Shown here: positions 1-14,434 of the stretch, piece after piece | Numbering within the stretch: the stretch's first letter is position 1 | Layout of the letters: each line of letters opens with the position of its first letter | Origin: Anthoceros angustus | Lineage: Eukaryota; Streptophyta; Anthocerotopsida; Anthocerotales; Anthocerotaceae | NCBI GenBank assembly: GCA_010909165.1 | Contig: VJWM01000019.1 | Span: 434,001-498,000 of the forward strand | Length of the DNA stretch: 64,000 bases | Direction: 5' to 3' | Position numbers and translations under genes: made by a program | The notes under the pieces: generated by a model | The model's input: the letters and a program-made list of their open reading frames with translations, nothing else | What the model was told of the DNA's origin: nothing | Databases searched by the model: none

Positions 1-1809
1 GAATCTGGGTACAAAGAGGCTATAACATCAGAGAAGTTCGAGGGGGTGAGCTTGAGGGAACTAGTCCTTGCAGTGCTTCTGCTTCTATTGCTAAATTCAT
101 CATTAACGGGCATGGCTTTCAAATCCAAGACGGAATTGTTCTCAACCTCATCTTCACCAAATATGGACAATGGGAGAGGTGCTGCACTGATTCCCAAAAC
201 CCCCTTCTTCAGGGTATCAGGCCCCACCTCCGCCTCCAGAGAGTTGAGATGAACTGTGTTTTGATCATCAGCAACAACTTCTGCAGTGCTACTTGACTGA
301 TCTTTACTGCTGGTCACTGCATTTCCTGGGGTCACTTGCTCTAAAACGACAGGTGAGCCATCAAGGTGTTGATTTCTGCCATCACTGCTATCGGATATGC
401 TGTTGCTTACAACATGTTGAATTGCAAAAAAATCAGTGCCTTTCAAATCTTCCATGCCAGAGATCTTTGATCCACTTCCTGAAGGAGGATCAGTGGTCTC
501 TGCGGCAACCCAATCCCACGTGTCTTCATCCTCCAAGTCCGAATTGATGGGATCCACCTGATTTTCTACCGCCAAAAATTCCAGAGTGCTCTCCTTACTA
601 TCTGGGTATGCCTTAAGATCTGCAACCGCCACTTCCTTGGGTTGGCCAGCCTCAAGACTCAGGGGATCCCAGAACATGGGTGCATCTGTGAAGAAGTTCA
701 GGGAGGGCATGGGATTGCTCTCATCTTGCAAACTGATATCACCTTCTTGAATAAGCGCATCAGTGAAGAAGTTCAGGGAGGGCAAGGGATTGCTCTTATC
801 TTGCAAGCTAATATCAGCTTTTTGAAAATTTTCACCAGGAACAGAGATTGAACTCCCACCTTGCTGGTTGCTGGATTCATGATCATCACTCTGACCGCTT
901 AGCACCTGATCAAAAGTGAAAGAGTCCTGAGCATTGTCGTTGAAGACACTTCCACTACCCCAGGTTGCAGATTCTTGTGGACTTGTTTGTGCGAGAGGTG
1001 CAACCGGCGCTACAAAGTCTCCCCACTCATCATCTGACAAGCCCTCACTCATTTGATCCAGCCCAGTTGAGATTTCCTCACGTGTGCTATCGGTTCCCAT
1101 GGACAACGTTCCAATAGACGCTGCCAGGTGTGTGGGATCAGGAAGGGCCATGTCATGACCAGACGTGGGCACGGATGTAAAGGCTGCTTGTGGCGCTTGG
1201 CCATGTTGTACCTGTTCAGACTGATATTGCAGACCAGCAGATACTGCCAGGCCATGCATCGGCAGCACCAACCTGCTGGAGTCTACAGCAGGCGAAAGAC
1301 CTGAAGAGCTTGAACTAGGCAAACGAGCAGGGACTGATTCGAAGTCCCCGAACTCAAAGTCGTCATCTGAGTCGCCTCCAAGTGTACTTGAGCCATTGCT
1401 ATAACCAGCATGCACAGCAGGTTTATGATTTACAGATTCCTCTGTTGTTTCCTTTCCATCCCCATAACCTCTGTTTGAGCTTGGAACTGTGCCAACAAAA
1501 AGATCATCTTCTTCCTCCCCGAAGAAGGAAAGTGGTAAAGGTCCTGCGGCCACTTTAGACACTGACACAGACTTATGCGCCGAGCCACCTACTTTTCCCA
1601 TATCAATCTGCGACATCCCGTTGCCAGAAACGTGACTGCTACCATTTGTCCCGTAAAGCAAACCATTCCCTCCGTTCCACTGCGCCATTGGCAGTGATAG
1701 TGCCTGGGGGAAATCCATACATACTTTTATCAAGCCATTAAAGCCGCATGTATAGCCACCGAGCCATCCCGAGGGCCGAGGAAGCTCAAACCTTAACAGT
1801 TCTCCGGCG
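1..1809 (-). CDS. Synergin-gamma-like adaptor-binding protein, N-terminal part (3' end beyond window)
   Basis: A single minus-strand frame is open from about 1809 down to the window edge, so the C-terminus is missing. The first ATG is at 1718, but the frame is open above it to a stop near 1810, so an upstream exon or start is possible. The translation is acidic and low in complexity. It carries two FGDF-type motifs (DDDFEFGDFES near residue 115, and DDEWGDFV about 120 residues later) and two repeats of PLPLSFFGEEE / PLPLSIFGEDE type. Such acidic phenylalanine motifs bind clathrin-adaptor ear domains, and the PLPLS-FG-E motif recurs in plant proteins related to gamma-synergin, as I recall. A role in trans-Golgi or endosomal clathrin traffic is inferred. 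There is also a repeated stretch (DISLQDKSNPLPSLNFFTDA and DISLQDESNPMPSLNFFTDA), a local duplication. Confidence 0.55.
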
Positions 1810-2495
1810 TATCAAATCGCATATGACGAGATCTCGGACCTGACTAACACCCTACGCCACTTCCTGCCTCCAATGCGGAATTCTCGTCAGCCAAAAGTTG
1901 CCCGGACCCAAGACGAAAGTCTGCATACTCCTCACATGACCAGGCATTACAGGCAGCATTTGCAGTAGGCAAATCCGAAGAGCAGGAGAAGAAGCTTTCC
2001 AGCAGGCGAAGGACAAAATCATCATGGCGAAGCCTGCAGTTCATCAAACAGCAGTGCTACACAACAGAAGTCCACCACAGACCCAACACCAAAATCAGGC
2101 ATCCTCCCTACCCGTCCACACGATGAACACAGCACTGCAGCAGCTGCGAAGGCCGTCCCAGCGACATACATGGACAGTAGTTCAATCAAACCCTCATGCA
2201 ATCACGGATGACAGCTCCAGTATTCAGCATCGGGTCAAACTGACCGATCTGACTCCACAAGATGCTCCTGCTCCCCCGCTCTGTCTGTGCGGTTCAGAAT
2301 CAGCAGATTCACAACAGGATTCAGCCAGATCATGGCGGGACTTGGGATTTTATGCCGGCACCGATCCGCGAGACGGAGAAGACGACTCCAGAGTCCAGAC
2401 AACGAGACACCCGCACGGGGGCACACCGAGTCTCAGTAACTGCGGTTCGAACCTCTAGTAGACAAGTGTGTCGTGTACATGGGCCTGATTTACAT
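1810..2495. other. Intergenic region between two minus-strand genes
   Basis: About 690 bases lie between the synergin-like gene and the end of the CTF4 gene. It should hold the promoter and perhaps a 5' exon of the former and the 3' UTR of the latter. I see no convincing coding exon. The overlapping open frames on both strands have no recognisable protein features. Confidence 0.4.
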
Positions 2496-5400
2496 CTACT
2501 TCAATTTTGCAACCTTGGCAGGCTCGGAAGAAGATGCAGTAGCAGCTTTCCTTTTATCGCAGCCATCGCTGGCAGTAGACTGCATCCTCTTGATCGAGTC
2601 CAGGAGAGAGGCAGATGGGCTGGGAGCAGCTACGGTGCCTTGCTTTGCAAACGGGTTGTTGGGTTTCCGGAACGGGTTCGATGATGCAGGTGCAGGGGTG
2701 GAAGAGGAGGCTGGTGAGGAAGATGGGGACGGTGTGGACGACGGGGCTGAAGTGGACGCAAGGTTACCCTCCCTCGACGTCGACGAGGCCACACCTAGGT
2801 TTGTGGATGGCACGCTTGGCAAGGGCCCAGATGTTGGGTTAGAGGGAGGTTTGGAGGACGAGGCTAACAGAGAAGAGGGGGGCTTAGACGTGGCTGGCGG
2901 TGCCAGGTCCAGAGCGGCTTTCAGGCCGAGCGAACCCTGATGCAGAGATGAGAAATGCGGAGGTCTGGATGCCGTCTGAGCGCTCCTATCAGCGTCTGCC
3001 ACTGCGCCATTCGAAGCCTCTGTCTTTTCCGTATCTAACCTTTCCTGGAACAATGACAAGAGGTTTAACAGGCGAGGCGGATTCCAAGGAGGTGAAGGTG
3101 TGGAGGATGACGTGAGTGAGTTACCTCTAGAATTTGTGAGAGCCGCTCAGCTAAAGCTGGTAGACGGAGTGCAGTTACGAGCTTCAAGGCGCCTTCCATT
3201 GATTTGTGCAATGACAGCATCGTCGCCAGTTCCAATGCCCTGGCCAGCTTGTCACCTGGAGAAATAGGAGGAGGGAGGAAGTCAGTCACATTCTGGCAGT
3301 TGGGAGCAGGCTATTATAGGATGACGGGTAAAGTTGCAGCACCTTTGCATGCGGCTGCAATCAGCCGCAAAATACACTTGTCGCGCTCTGCTTTCATCTT
3401 CAAGACCTTGTCTTCCAGTTCCTCGTCTTCTTCTCCAGTGGAGGCGGCCTCATCTGCTTCGACTCTTGCCTGGGGAGGGGTTTTAGAAACGGAAATCAGA
3501 CAATGGGTGACTATTGACAAGCTTCGACTGGCAATGGCAAGAAGGAAGGAGGCCTCGACTTTCGTCACCTGAGAGAGCAGCAATGTGCTGCGCAGATACT
3601 CATTCTCCAAGTTGTCGGCCCCCAGGTCTGAATGGACTAGTGGTATCGACAAGCTGAGCACGCTCAGGACCGGCCTGGGAGCAACCTGCGCGAAACCAGT
3701 CCATTTGAGTTGGGAAGGGAGGAGAGAAACAATGCTACGAGATGCTGCTGCTGACATGTTATGGCTTGTCGTCAATACCCGAGGCTCTGTTTCAGGCAAC
3801 TGGCAGATGACACAGAAGAGCTGGGTATCGTTTAGACCCACCATCCAGTAACTCTCGGCTCCACTCTTTCTTTCAACAACTGCACTGCAACACGGCCAAG
3901 CGACCTTAATAGGAGGTCAACAGTTGGCCCGCAAGTCTGCTCACGGCTTCTTGACAAAATAGAGATGCTACCTGAAGAGAGGTATCCAACAACCATCGAA
4001 ATCAGGTTTGTAAACACGAAGAATGCCCTGCCGTCGACAGTAGACGAAGCAAGTCAGGAAGGGAGCCGACTAGCACAGAGCTTCAAGTGAACTGGAGGCG
4101 GTGCACTTACTTGAGAGTCGAAGCAGCCAAGGTGGCCAGTTTCACTGAATCCAATCCAAGACAGAGTTGCACCAGAGCTCAGAGGCAGGCGACCAGCTAC
4201 GGTGCGTCTCTGCTCGTGCACGTCGTATACACTGAAGTGCATCACCTTCACACCCAGGAGCGCCGTCAGACAAGGGTGAGTATACACACGGCAATCTGAA
4301 CGCGAAGCATTCTTGTAGTGACATTACTTGATCACCAGACGAGAGAGGGCTTCCTCCATGAGTGACTACCGCCAGGAGTTGCTCGTGACCTGCCAGTGTC
4401 ACCACAGGACCTGACATCGACATCAAGAACCTCTGCAATGAAGAAAGATTAAACAGTTTCACAATCAGGAAACGTAGACAGACCCACAAGCGCCTGTCAC
4501 GATAATAGAGGTAGGTGACCGACCTGTAAGCCTGTCTCTGAGAAAATGCGAAGCATGTTCAGACTGGTTACAGCTGCAGCCCATCCACTACCGATGGCAA
4601 CAGCTTTCACCTCCTCGTCTTGTTGGAATCTCACCGACCACTGGATGCCCGAGCATGCCAATCTCAGATCCCATACAGGGGAGATGTGCTGAACTCAGAA
4701 GAGAAGCATGGTCCAGCAATCCGACCTCACTGTTATTCGCCCAGCAGTTGAAGGGCCGGTACATGAGCGTGCTGGGGTTCTTGTCTCCTTTCCTCGGGTT
4801 AGCCAAGACGCATCCCTTGCTGCACAGAGCCGCCATGGTGAAACCGAAGTAGTCCGTCATTGCTGGCACTCGGGTACCTGTGCTGGTGTCATGAAACTCA
4901 ACCTACAAACAAGATGCTCAACACCATCAGCTTCCCACATTCTCAAGACCGCAACATCCACAAGCAGGAACACTTGAAGCTGTCGCTCCCGTAGCTACCT
5001 CTATGTGAGAAAGCCCATCCTTCTCAAAGCTTGTAATGCTTCCCATCATGCTGTAGGCCAGAAACCTGCGCTTCCCAGGCACCTGCTTCGTAGCACCAGG
5101 CTGGAAGGGAGCCTGCATCGCGACCACATCCTCCTGCTGTGAAGCACGTCTCTTCGAACCCACAGCCACTTTCAACCCTTCAGGTGACGCAGGAGCAGAA
5201 ACTTCTTCAGCCTCAGCCTCAGCCTCCTTCTTGATCTTCCTCTTCAAAATCTTCCTCACCTGGAAGGAGGACTTGTCAGACCGACGACGAGGAAACTCAT
5301 CCTCGCTGTCACTGAGGCTGCCCTCCATCCCATTCCCACCACCATCACCATCCTCCTCCTCTCCCACAGCCTCATCATCATCCCCAAACTTAAGCAAGGC

Positions 5401-6498
5401 CTCCCTGTCCGCCATAGCCGAGCTCGGCACCAGGTCCGCCGTGGGCGACATCATATGCCCGGGAACAGCCCCATCCCAAACCCCATACTTCCCAGCCGTG
5501 TCGATCACAGCCAACGCATTCCCAGACGGCCTCCAAGCCAGTCCGCACACGGGGTGGTCGAACTTGAGCGAGTCCAAATCCTGCCGCTTCTCCACGTCCC
5601 AGAGCATCACCTTCCTGTCCTTCCCTGCGCTGGCCAGATACTTCCCGTTGGGCGACCAGGCCAGCACGGCCACATCCCCGGCATGCCCGCCCTTGAGCGA
5701 GCCGAGCCGCTGCGCCGTGTCCCGGTCGTAGAGCACCACGTCGGCCTTCCTCCCGGGCACGGCCAGCGTCCTCCCATCAGGATGCCACGCGATCTGATTC
5801 CTCCCAGGAAGGTTAGCATCCGAGTTGGGAGCTGCCCGGTCCAGCGTGTGCATCCGCTTGCCAGTCACAGCCCAGAAGATGACAGTCCCATCGCTGTCCG
5901 CGGACGCCATGTACTCGTTCTTGGGGTCGAAGGCCAGACCCAGCACAGGCGAGTCATGGCCCTTGAGCACCCGCACAATGGCGCAGTCCACGGTGCTGAT
6001 GAGCTTGATCCCATCATCGTCCCCCGCCGCCGCCAGCAGGCCCCCCGTGCTGCTGAAGGCCACCGCCCGCGTCGGGAGCGTGAACCTCGTCACATTGCTC
6101 TGGAACTTGATCCCTTCCCAATGCCACCACCCCACAAAGCCTCTCAGCACCCACGAAGCAAGCAGGCAAGCAGGCAAGGAGGCAATTGCGAGAATTGGGC
6201 TCGCCCAGGCTGAGGATCACTCACCGGGGTAGCTGTAGAGCTTGACGGCGTGGTCCAGGGAGGCTGTTGCCACAAAGTTCCCCAAGGGGCTGATGGCCAG
6301 GGCGGTGATGGCGGCCGTGTGATCGTGCTGCGCCTTGGGTGCGGAAGCCGATCCGGAGGTGGTGGAGCAGTCGTGAGTGAGGATGCGGCCATCCGGGCCG
6401 GCGGTGAGCAAATGCTGGCTTGATGCATCCCACACGATGCAGGAGACGCCCTCTCCGGAGTGAGCTTCCTTGAGCGGCAGCTTGCTCACGCCCACCAT
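2496..6498 (-). CDS. CTF4/WDHD1-type replication factor (plant EOL1-like), ten exons
   Basis: Exons on the minus strand: 6498-6225, 6113-4999, 4902-4726, 4640-4524, 4432-4328, 4245-4111, 4027-3972, 3884-3343, 3255-3125, 3044-2496. Introns are GT-AG and the joined frame is 1,066 residues. Ctf4/AND-1 links the replicative helicase to polymerase alpha and cohesion factors in the nucleus; the Arabidopsis relative EOL1 also helps keep Polycomb silencing. Residues 1 to about 300 are WD40 repeats (for example VMLWDVEKRQ, VIFWAVTGKR). An acidic linker (FGDDDEAVGEEED) and a basic segment follow. The central SepB-type domain includes TLMYRPFNCWANNSE, GCWIPLF and SYWMVGLNDTQLFCVIC. A helical stretch comes before a Ser/Pro-rich tail with the NPFAK motif seen in this family. 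I see no HMG box. Human numbering and partners are family knowledge. Confidence 0.93.
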
Positions 6499-7020
6499 TG
6501 CGGCCCGTTGCTTCCACGCAGTCCTCAGGCCCCTCTAACACCCCAAAACCAATCCCGATCGCGCGGGAAACCCATTGCCTTTTCTTGCATTACAAAACTC
6601 GTACCCTCTATAGGTTTTTTCATCACCACCGATTCCAAAATGAACCGTCGCACTGGGAAAAAATAATCTTCTAAATTTTCCGACCTCCTCCTGATTGTAA
6701 ACTTAGAACGACAGCACCTGCACCTGTTTTTCGGTAACGTTACCAAGGTTCACATGGAATGGTAAGAAAAAGCACAACCACTTCATAAATTTTTCAGTTA
6801 GACTTTGGAATATGGTGTCAAAGACTCAATTTAAGTAGGTTGGGGGTTCCAGGATTAATACTTTCAGATGGATGCACGGTTTGGTAGACCACATTTTGTC
6901 AAAAAGTGAAAATGGACTACCTATATATACACCATTATTTTGTATACTTTATTTTGTTGATTTCGTATTATATGCTTATGTATTGTTCGGAAAGTCATGT
7001 ACTTACGAATTGCTTGGACC
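6499..7020. promoter_or_regulatory. Upstream region of the CTF4 gene
   Basis: This is presumptive promoter and 5' UTR for the minus-strand CTF4 gene. I see no clear TATA box at a usual distance and no coding exon. Nothing else is recognised here. Confidence 0.3.
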
Positions 7021-7035
7021 GGAAGGTGACAAGCC

Positions 7036-7800
7036 TCATAGCCTCCCACCTTCACACCCCACAACACTTACGTTTGATTTGGCGCAATCGCTACACTGGA
7101 ACTCGTGGTTTTTTAAAAGGTCTAGTGTGTTTGTTGGGAGGATAGAAGGGACACCGTGAGCAATGAGGTTGCCAAGGCTGGAGGAGAGGCATGAGTAGAA
7201 GATGGAAAGGAGCTTGAGCGAGGTTGCTTCCTCAGAATCGAGCATAAACTGCCCACTGAGGAGGTAGGATTCAAGGAGCTCAAGGCTAGGTACCAAGTTT
7301 TTTTTTGGCTTGTTGATATTGCTGATACCATGTTAATTGGGGAAGCCTAGGGGGTAGAGAAATGGAGCTGGGAGCTCTGCTGAGCCTGGAGCTAGTCGTG
7401 CACTGGGCTGAGGGTGAGAAGCCCGTCTCACGCTTGGATAACCAACTGGTTGAGCCGAGCTCAGCTCTAGACGACATCCATTGCTCAGCTTGTGATGGGA
7501 GCTAGCGCTTGGCATAGGTGATAAATTCTGCTCATGGAGTATGTTTTTTGACCTAATGGCGAGTACCAGCAGAATAGGGTATAGAGCAATGAAATTGACA
7601 GAGACTAGTGTACTCAAAGCTACAGCTCGTGGACAAAAGGCTCCTCAATTGCTGTCGTGTTGACCGCTTGTGGGCACTACTGTGGGGTTGCTTCTAGTAC
7701 TACTAGTTCCATTAGAGGCTGGGGCAAGGCAAAAATTTGAGGGAGTTGCTGAGACAAGCTAGCTTAAATTGCAACAACTGGTACAATTAATATAACACAC
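7036..7800 (-). mobile_element. Degenerate LTR-retrotransposon (Ty1/copia-like) remnant
   Basis: On the minus strand, positions 7330-7321 read TGGTATCAGC. This closely resembles the initiator-Met tRNA primer-binding site (TGGTATCAGAGC) of many plant copia elements. Below it lie broken frames with gag-like composition and a CSDCAK segment, interrupted by frameshifts. The sequence above it (7333-7800) would be the LTR side. I found no paired LTR by eye and no intact pol domain, so this is at best a decayed fragment. Confidence 0.33.
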
Positions 7801-8950
7801 AACACTGCATGTGCTAATCCATGTTACTACACATTTCCAACAAATAAAGTATGTGGTTAGTGAATTGTTAACACATTTGGTAAAACAAAAAGGCTACCAA
7901 CCACTCACTTAAAGCTTGAGTGAGCAATCTCATAAATTAAAGGGAACGAGGTTAGTTCGTTCTTCTCCTCTAGACCACATAAGCACTAATCAGGCTTCCA
8001 AGAGGTGCCTAATGTTACATCTTGTGGGAAATGCACAGTTCTATTGTAGTTTTTTGATAACGCTATAGTCATTTGAAATAATGTAGTAGAATGATGTGGG
8101 TTGTTTAGATCCTATTTCGATAATAGTTGGTTACATAATCATTATATGATGCGTTGGGCAATACGTCAATAATCTATGGGCTCCAAAGACAACAATGAGA
8201 AATTTCTATATGAAATCTAAAACAATCACCTTGCATATTAGCTTGTACTCCAGCGATGCTCCAAATAACTTCGTTTTTAGTCCACATCCATTCTAACTAT
8301 CAGCTTGGTAGTCATTCATTACCAGGGTTCAGGAAGCCGTGACATAATGCACAGCACGTCGCTGGAAAACAATGTTCAATCGAAACGAGGAGGGAGAAAA
8401 TGCATAACTTTCTCCTATTTGTATATTTTGTGATATTCTCGGCTGCTAGTAAGGAAATTATGTGATTTTGATTACCTATCGAACAACTTTTCTATTGTGA
8501 ATTACAACGATTCTGAAATTTTGTTTTTTTTAACTTTGTTAATATAGACGATCTTTAAAAACTGTGGATGTTCTTGATCCATTGGTTAATATTACATTCG
8601 AATGCGACAGGAAGTCTTAGGCTCCCAATGACTACGTAGCAAAAACTTTGATTTTCTATTTAATGAAATCTGATCTCATTTTTACACTATATATGTAAGT
8701 AATGTTCTAACTTTTTGCAATTCGTTTTCAAACTCTAGTCAATATCAAAAAAATTTCAGAAATGTAGGAGATTAGAGGTAGAAGCAGGTTAATGCCTAAG
8801 GCACTACTAGTAAGGAGTAGGGCATCAATTTGCGGGTACTACCTGAAGTTGCTTTTGATTACTTATTGAACAACTTTCTGTTACTGAGGTAAGATTCAAA
8901 CGTGTAGTTTTTTATGCTTAGTAATAATTGTTCGTAGCCCTACGGCCAAC
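7801..8950. other. AT-rich intergenic sequence
   Basis: Roughly 1.1 kb of low-complexity, AT-rich DNA with frequent stops on all frames. I see no gene, RNA or clear repeat here. Confidence 0.4.
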
Positions 8951-9148
8951 AATGCTCCTAGGAACACTGGAACTCATCATGATTGGCAGGTTGCTTCCCA
9001 AAACACTATGCATTCTTTACCATTCCCAAGGCTTAAACAGCCCAATTGTAATGCTCCTAGGAACACTGGAACTCATCGTGATTGGCAGGTTGCTTCCCAA
9101 AACACTATGCATTCTTTACCATTCCCAAGGCTTAAACAGCCCAATTGT
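8951..9148. repeat. Two-copy tandem repeat, 99-bp unit
   Basis: The unit starting AATGCTCCTAGGAACACTGG at 8951 is repeated at 9050 with a single visible difference (CATCATGATT versus CATCGTGATT). Both copies end at CCCAATTGT. It sits in a gene-poor stretch and looks like a recent duplication. Confidence 0.9.
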
Positions 9149-9190
9149 GCCTGATGCAGCCAGATATGTATTCTAATCATTGCCTCGACG

Positions 9191-9895
9191 CTGGAGTAGT
9201 AAGATGCTATTCATTCAAAAAATTCCAACTCGCCCTAATTGAGGCAAAGGAGGTTTGTGAAGCTGACCACATCGGGACAGCGGGGCTGCAACCCCAACCG
9301 ATGTGGTCATGCGTGACATACCAAAATAGTTCTGCCATATGCGGCGGGACTATTTCCACAACCCTAAAAAAATGTAGATGCCATGTGACCAGATCGGTAT
9401 TACACCCTTCCTATGCATTCTACTTAGACGTTTCATATGCATTCTACTTTGCTTTTTACGTATTGTATTTATACTATTCATAAGTATTCTATTTACCTAT
9501 TTTGTACATATTCTATTTATACACTTAACACGCTTTTTACATAATATACTTACACCGTTCATAAGTATTTTATTTGCGTACTTTGTATGTATTCTATTTA
9601 CACACTTAACATACGTGGTGTAGAGCGTCGAAACCCGATCAACGCGGTGTAAAACGAAAGCTACACGCTGGTATTCTATTTACACACTTAACACTTAACA
9701 CGCTTTTTACATAATGTACTTACACCGTTCATAAGTATTCTATTTGTGTACTTTGTACGTATTGTATTTACACACTTAACATACGTGGTGTAGAGCGTCG
9801 AAACCCGATCAATGCGGTAGAGCTAGAGTAGTAAGATGCTATTCATTCAAAAAAACTTCAACTCGCCCTAATTCAGGCAAAGGAGGTTTGTGAAG
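9191..9895. repeat. Nested direct repeats
   Basis: A segment of about 75 bases beginning TAGTAAGATGCTATTCATTC occurs at 9196 and again near 9828, same orientation. Between them a block of about 150 bases occurs twice (near 9508-9645 and 9670-9820). Each block holds CACACTTAACATACGTGGTG and GAGCGTCGAAACCCGATCAA. The outer repeats flank the inner pair, like a worn composite insertion, but there are no coding domains. Confidence 0.7.
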
Positions 9896-10179
9896 TTCTA
9901 AGTCCTCAAAATGAGCATTAGTTGTGATGCCTTTCACTCTAGCTCATCCTCAGTTTCACATGCTCCTTGTCTCTCACTTGTGAAAATAATGTCTGGAGGT
10001 CATATGGCACCCAGACCGCCAGTGAAATCATCTAAAGAACAAACTAGCTTAGTAGCGTTCTAGAATTCTTCTAGCAAACGAAAGAAGGAGCACTTCGACT
10101 TAAGCAAACAACGAGTATTTTATCCTAAGGCAGACACTCATGACAAAATTCAATCGTCCACTCAGTGACAGTCACTCAT

Positions 10180-10350
10180 CCTCTAATCTTATCTAGACAC
10201 ACGTATCTTGATTCAACCTTGTGCTGCGTGTAGGTCGTTATAGAAGCATCTAGGTTTTATGAGATCTCTCACACATGTCAGATGCCTTACATAATCTTAT
10301 CTAGACACATGTATCTTGATTCAACCTTGTGCTGCGTGTAGGTCGTTAAA
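10180..10350. repeat. Direct repeat pair, about 57 bp
   Basis: A block starting TAATCTTATCTAGACACA and ending TGCGTGTAGGTCGTTA occurs near 10186 and near 10292, in the same orientation, differing at one base or so. The rest of 9900-11300 contains no gene I can support. Confidence 0.75.
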
Positions 10351-11296
10351 TGGGAGCATACAAACATTCAAGTAGCCGGATCAGGCAAAAAACGTCTTGA
10401 GATAATGCAAATATTTAGAACTTAGGGCATGATATCAAATAAAGTTATAACTCGTGCTTTGTTATGAAGGCATCTTTTCATATCAATTTTGTTGCCCGTT
10501 ATATACATACCATCCTTATCATTAGTTTTGAAATATACCCTGTGTCTCTAGGAACTATCCGGTTATTGTTGATTATCATGCACCTCCTTCATGAGCTTCA
10601 ACCTCACACTCTTATCTTTCCTTGACGTATCCAAGACCCCTTGTAGTTGCATCGGATTAGGGATGCCTTCGACATTACCTCGCCCTTTCTGGAGAGCCAC
10701 GTCCTTTGTTTAACGTTAGACAAACACTTTGTACAAGCAGGGGATCGGATTCAAAAGTTATTTAGTGTTGTACAAGAATATTACAAATATACGAATGTAG
10801 ATCTGTACAACAATAGATTACTGGGTATATGCACAAATGGGTACACTACTTACGCGTAGAAAGTAAAGTGACCCTAATGTAAGTAATGGGTGGCTATAAA
10901 AAGGGTTTTTTTCCAATGTAATTCACATAGATGCCCTAAGATGTCTAAAATGTGGGTGTGACAAATAGAGTCACAGCCACATTCACTCCTTCACTCGATC
11001 ATTCAGGGAGCCGGGCTGGGGTTGCTTAACTGGACTTGGAGTTGGATCTTGTGCAACTTTGAGGTGAAGTCCATCTACAACACATCAAGCGCTTAGACTC
11101 CAACATATGCCACACACTATTTTCAGGGACCTCTAGTTACCTTTAGGAAGGTTCGGCCATGGTATGAAACTATGTTGGAGCCTGTTTCTGGTGAGCATGT
11201 ACGTCGCCTTCGAATGACAACAACATAAAGTTTGCTCAAACTCTTGTGATAAGTAGGATCGTTCCCAACCCAAGCTGCTCGGGCTCATGCACGACG

Positions 11297-11480
11297 CCAT
11301 GGTCTCATCCACATCAGTAAAAGTTGTAGTAAGCTTGAGTAGCAGAAAATTTATATGGTCTCATCCACATCAGTAAAAGTTGTAGTAAGCTTGAGTAGCA
11401 GAATGAGTAGCAGAAAATTTATATGGTCTCATCCACATCAGTAAAAGTTGTAGTAAGCTTGAGTAGCAGAAAATTTATCA
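11297..11480. repeat. Short tandem array, three copies of a unit of about 55-67 bp
   Basis: The segment ATGGTCTCATCCACATCAG followed by AAAAGTTGTAGTAAGCTTGA occurs three times (about 11300, 11355, 11422). The spacing differs because AATGAGTAGCAG is duplicated between copies 2 and 3. No coding potential is evident. Confidence 0.8.
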
Positions 11481-12070
11481 GAGACCATGAAACAGCTACT
11501 AATTGTGAAGATGAGCACTCCCTCAGATTCTTTTCCTATAATTCATTTTCATTAAAAATACTCCATCACAGAAAATAGCTGAAATCCCGAGTAAGCCGTA
11601 CCGGGGTTAAGCAGCATGGAGTATAGACGATAATAATCCGACCGAAACCCGGCCACCTTGTCATGGCGTCTCTGGTAGGCTTCTACAAACAAGAGCTGCT
11701 TGCACGAAAATCACGAGCAGATGACGTGGTTGAGGGACATCCACAGAGGGTTTGCATTGCATGGCACTTGGAAGCAGAGAATCAAACTTCATTTCCATAT
11801 AGTTTTCTTCTGCAGGCGGACGAGAAGGGACATAGTGGAGGTACCGAAAGTGGTCCGATATTTTTGTGCAGCCGATATTTGAGCAGACGCATCTCTGAGA
11901 TACTGACTTCCAGACTTCCAGGACAAAAAGTGCAAATGCGTTCTCTGTGGAAAAGATTTGTTTATCACAAGAATGGGCAGCTTTCTTACGACAGCTGCTA
12001 CACACTTTTCATCAGGCTTTTGCTGCCGACAGTAACGTAGCCACGTGTCGCCTCTCCGCGGCAAGCCTTG

Positions 12071-13435
<1,365 letters not shown>

Positions 13436-13463
13436 AAACCCACCTCCGATCAGCCTTGTTCAA

Positions 13464-13554
13464 ACAACCCACCAGCGCATTCCCGCAACCCACCACCGCA
13501 TTCACACAACCCACCACCGCATTCTCACAACCCACCACCGCATTCTCACAACCC
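13464..13554. repeat. 21-bp repeat array in the peroxidase 5' region
   Basis: About five units of CAACCCACCACCGCATTCTCA type lie directly upstream of the peroxidase start. A one-to-two-unit version in the matching orientation precedes the peroxidase pseudogene near 30333, so the array is older than the duplication of the two loci. Confidence 0.8.
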
Positions 13555-13754
13555 AGTGAACACACCACTCCGTTGTCGAAGAGACCAACCCACCTTGGGG
13601 AGAGGACTCTCAGACACTCCAGCTAGGCGAGAGCACAGAATGCTAAACCGGACAAAGCCCGTGAGGGAATGGAGCAGAGGCACGGACAGGCTGAGGGCGG
13701 GATGGAGAGGCGTGTGCGGGGAGAGCCACCATGATAACAAACCTCGGAGGTCGA

Positions 13755-13775
13755 CTAGGATTTATAACACCCCGG
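13755..13775 (-). promoter_or_regulatory. Possible TATA box for the peroxidase gene
   Basis: The minus strand reads GTTATAAATCC here, about 330 bases above the peroxidase ATG. That implies a long 5' UTR or an upstream non-coding exon. Only the motif supports it. Confidence 0.3.
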
Positions 13776-14434
13776 CGGGCCGCGCTTTCTCTCTCCCGGC
13801 ATCCAGGCTGGCTGTTCAATTTCCTCCCGACGATCTCGTCCCGCCACTCGTCCAGTGAAAGCTTTCCTGAAAATCTGTTGTCCTGATTGCTGAGCATCCC
13901 TTTCCCTACTAGGTGCTCTGGCTCACTTTTGCGCCTTCGTTGTCAAATTTTACTTGTATCCTGCGCGCGATCGGCGGACTGCGCAGCGCTCTGGGGACCT
14001 GGTCGCCCGGCCATAAACCTTAGGGCCATAAACGACAAACTAGCAGGCAAGTGGGGTTTCAATTATGTGAGCTACACGCCCGTTCGCCGGGTATTCGCCT
14101 TCAATGCTCAGGTATGCCCTAACTACTGTATGTATAGAAATACATATGTACGTGGTATGCATACCTGATTTCCCTCACAAGACCTATTATTGTGACCCCA
14201 GCTCCGAGCCTCCGACAGGATTGTAAGAAGTGCGAGATTCTCTAGGCGTGGAGGCCACGGATGAGCTCCACGTCAGCCACCTCCCCTACGCCCCTGGTCA
14301 GATTGCGGCAGCGTGCAGGTGCTACTATGGGAGATTGAACCCTACACGTGTTTTGTTGTTGTTAGGTTTTTTCATGACGTCCGCCTGGAACACACATGCA
14401 CATGTTTGTTGGACATGTCCCAGCCCCACGCCAA

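Noticed and set aside
5231-6232. Long open frames on the plus strand through the CTF4 gene
   Set aside because: They are antisense to the well-supported WD40 exon, lack domains, and arise from its high GC and codon bias.
11661-12040. Open frames on both strands below the peroxidase gene
   Set aside because: They lie in the expected 3' UTR, overlap each other and show no family features.
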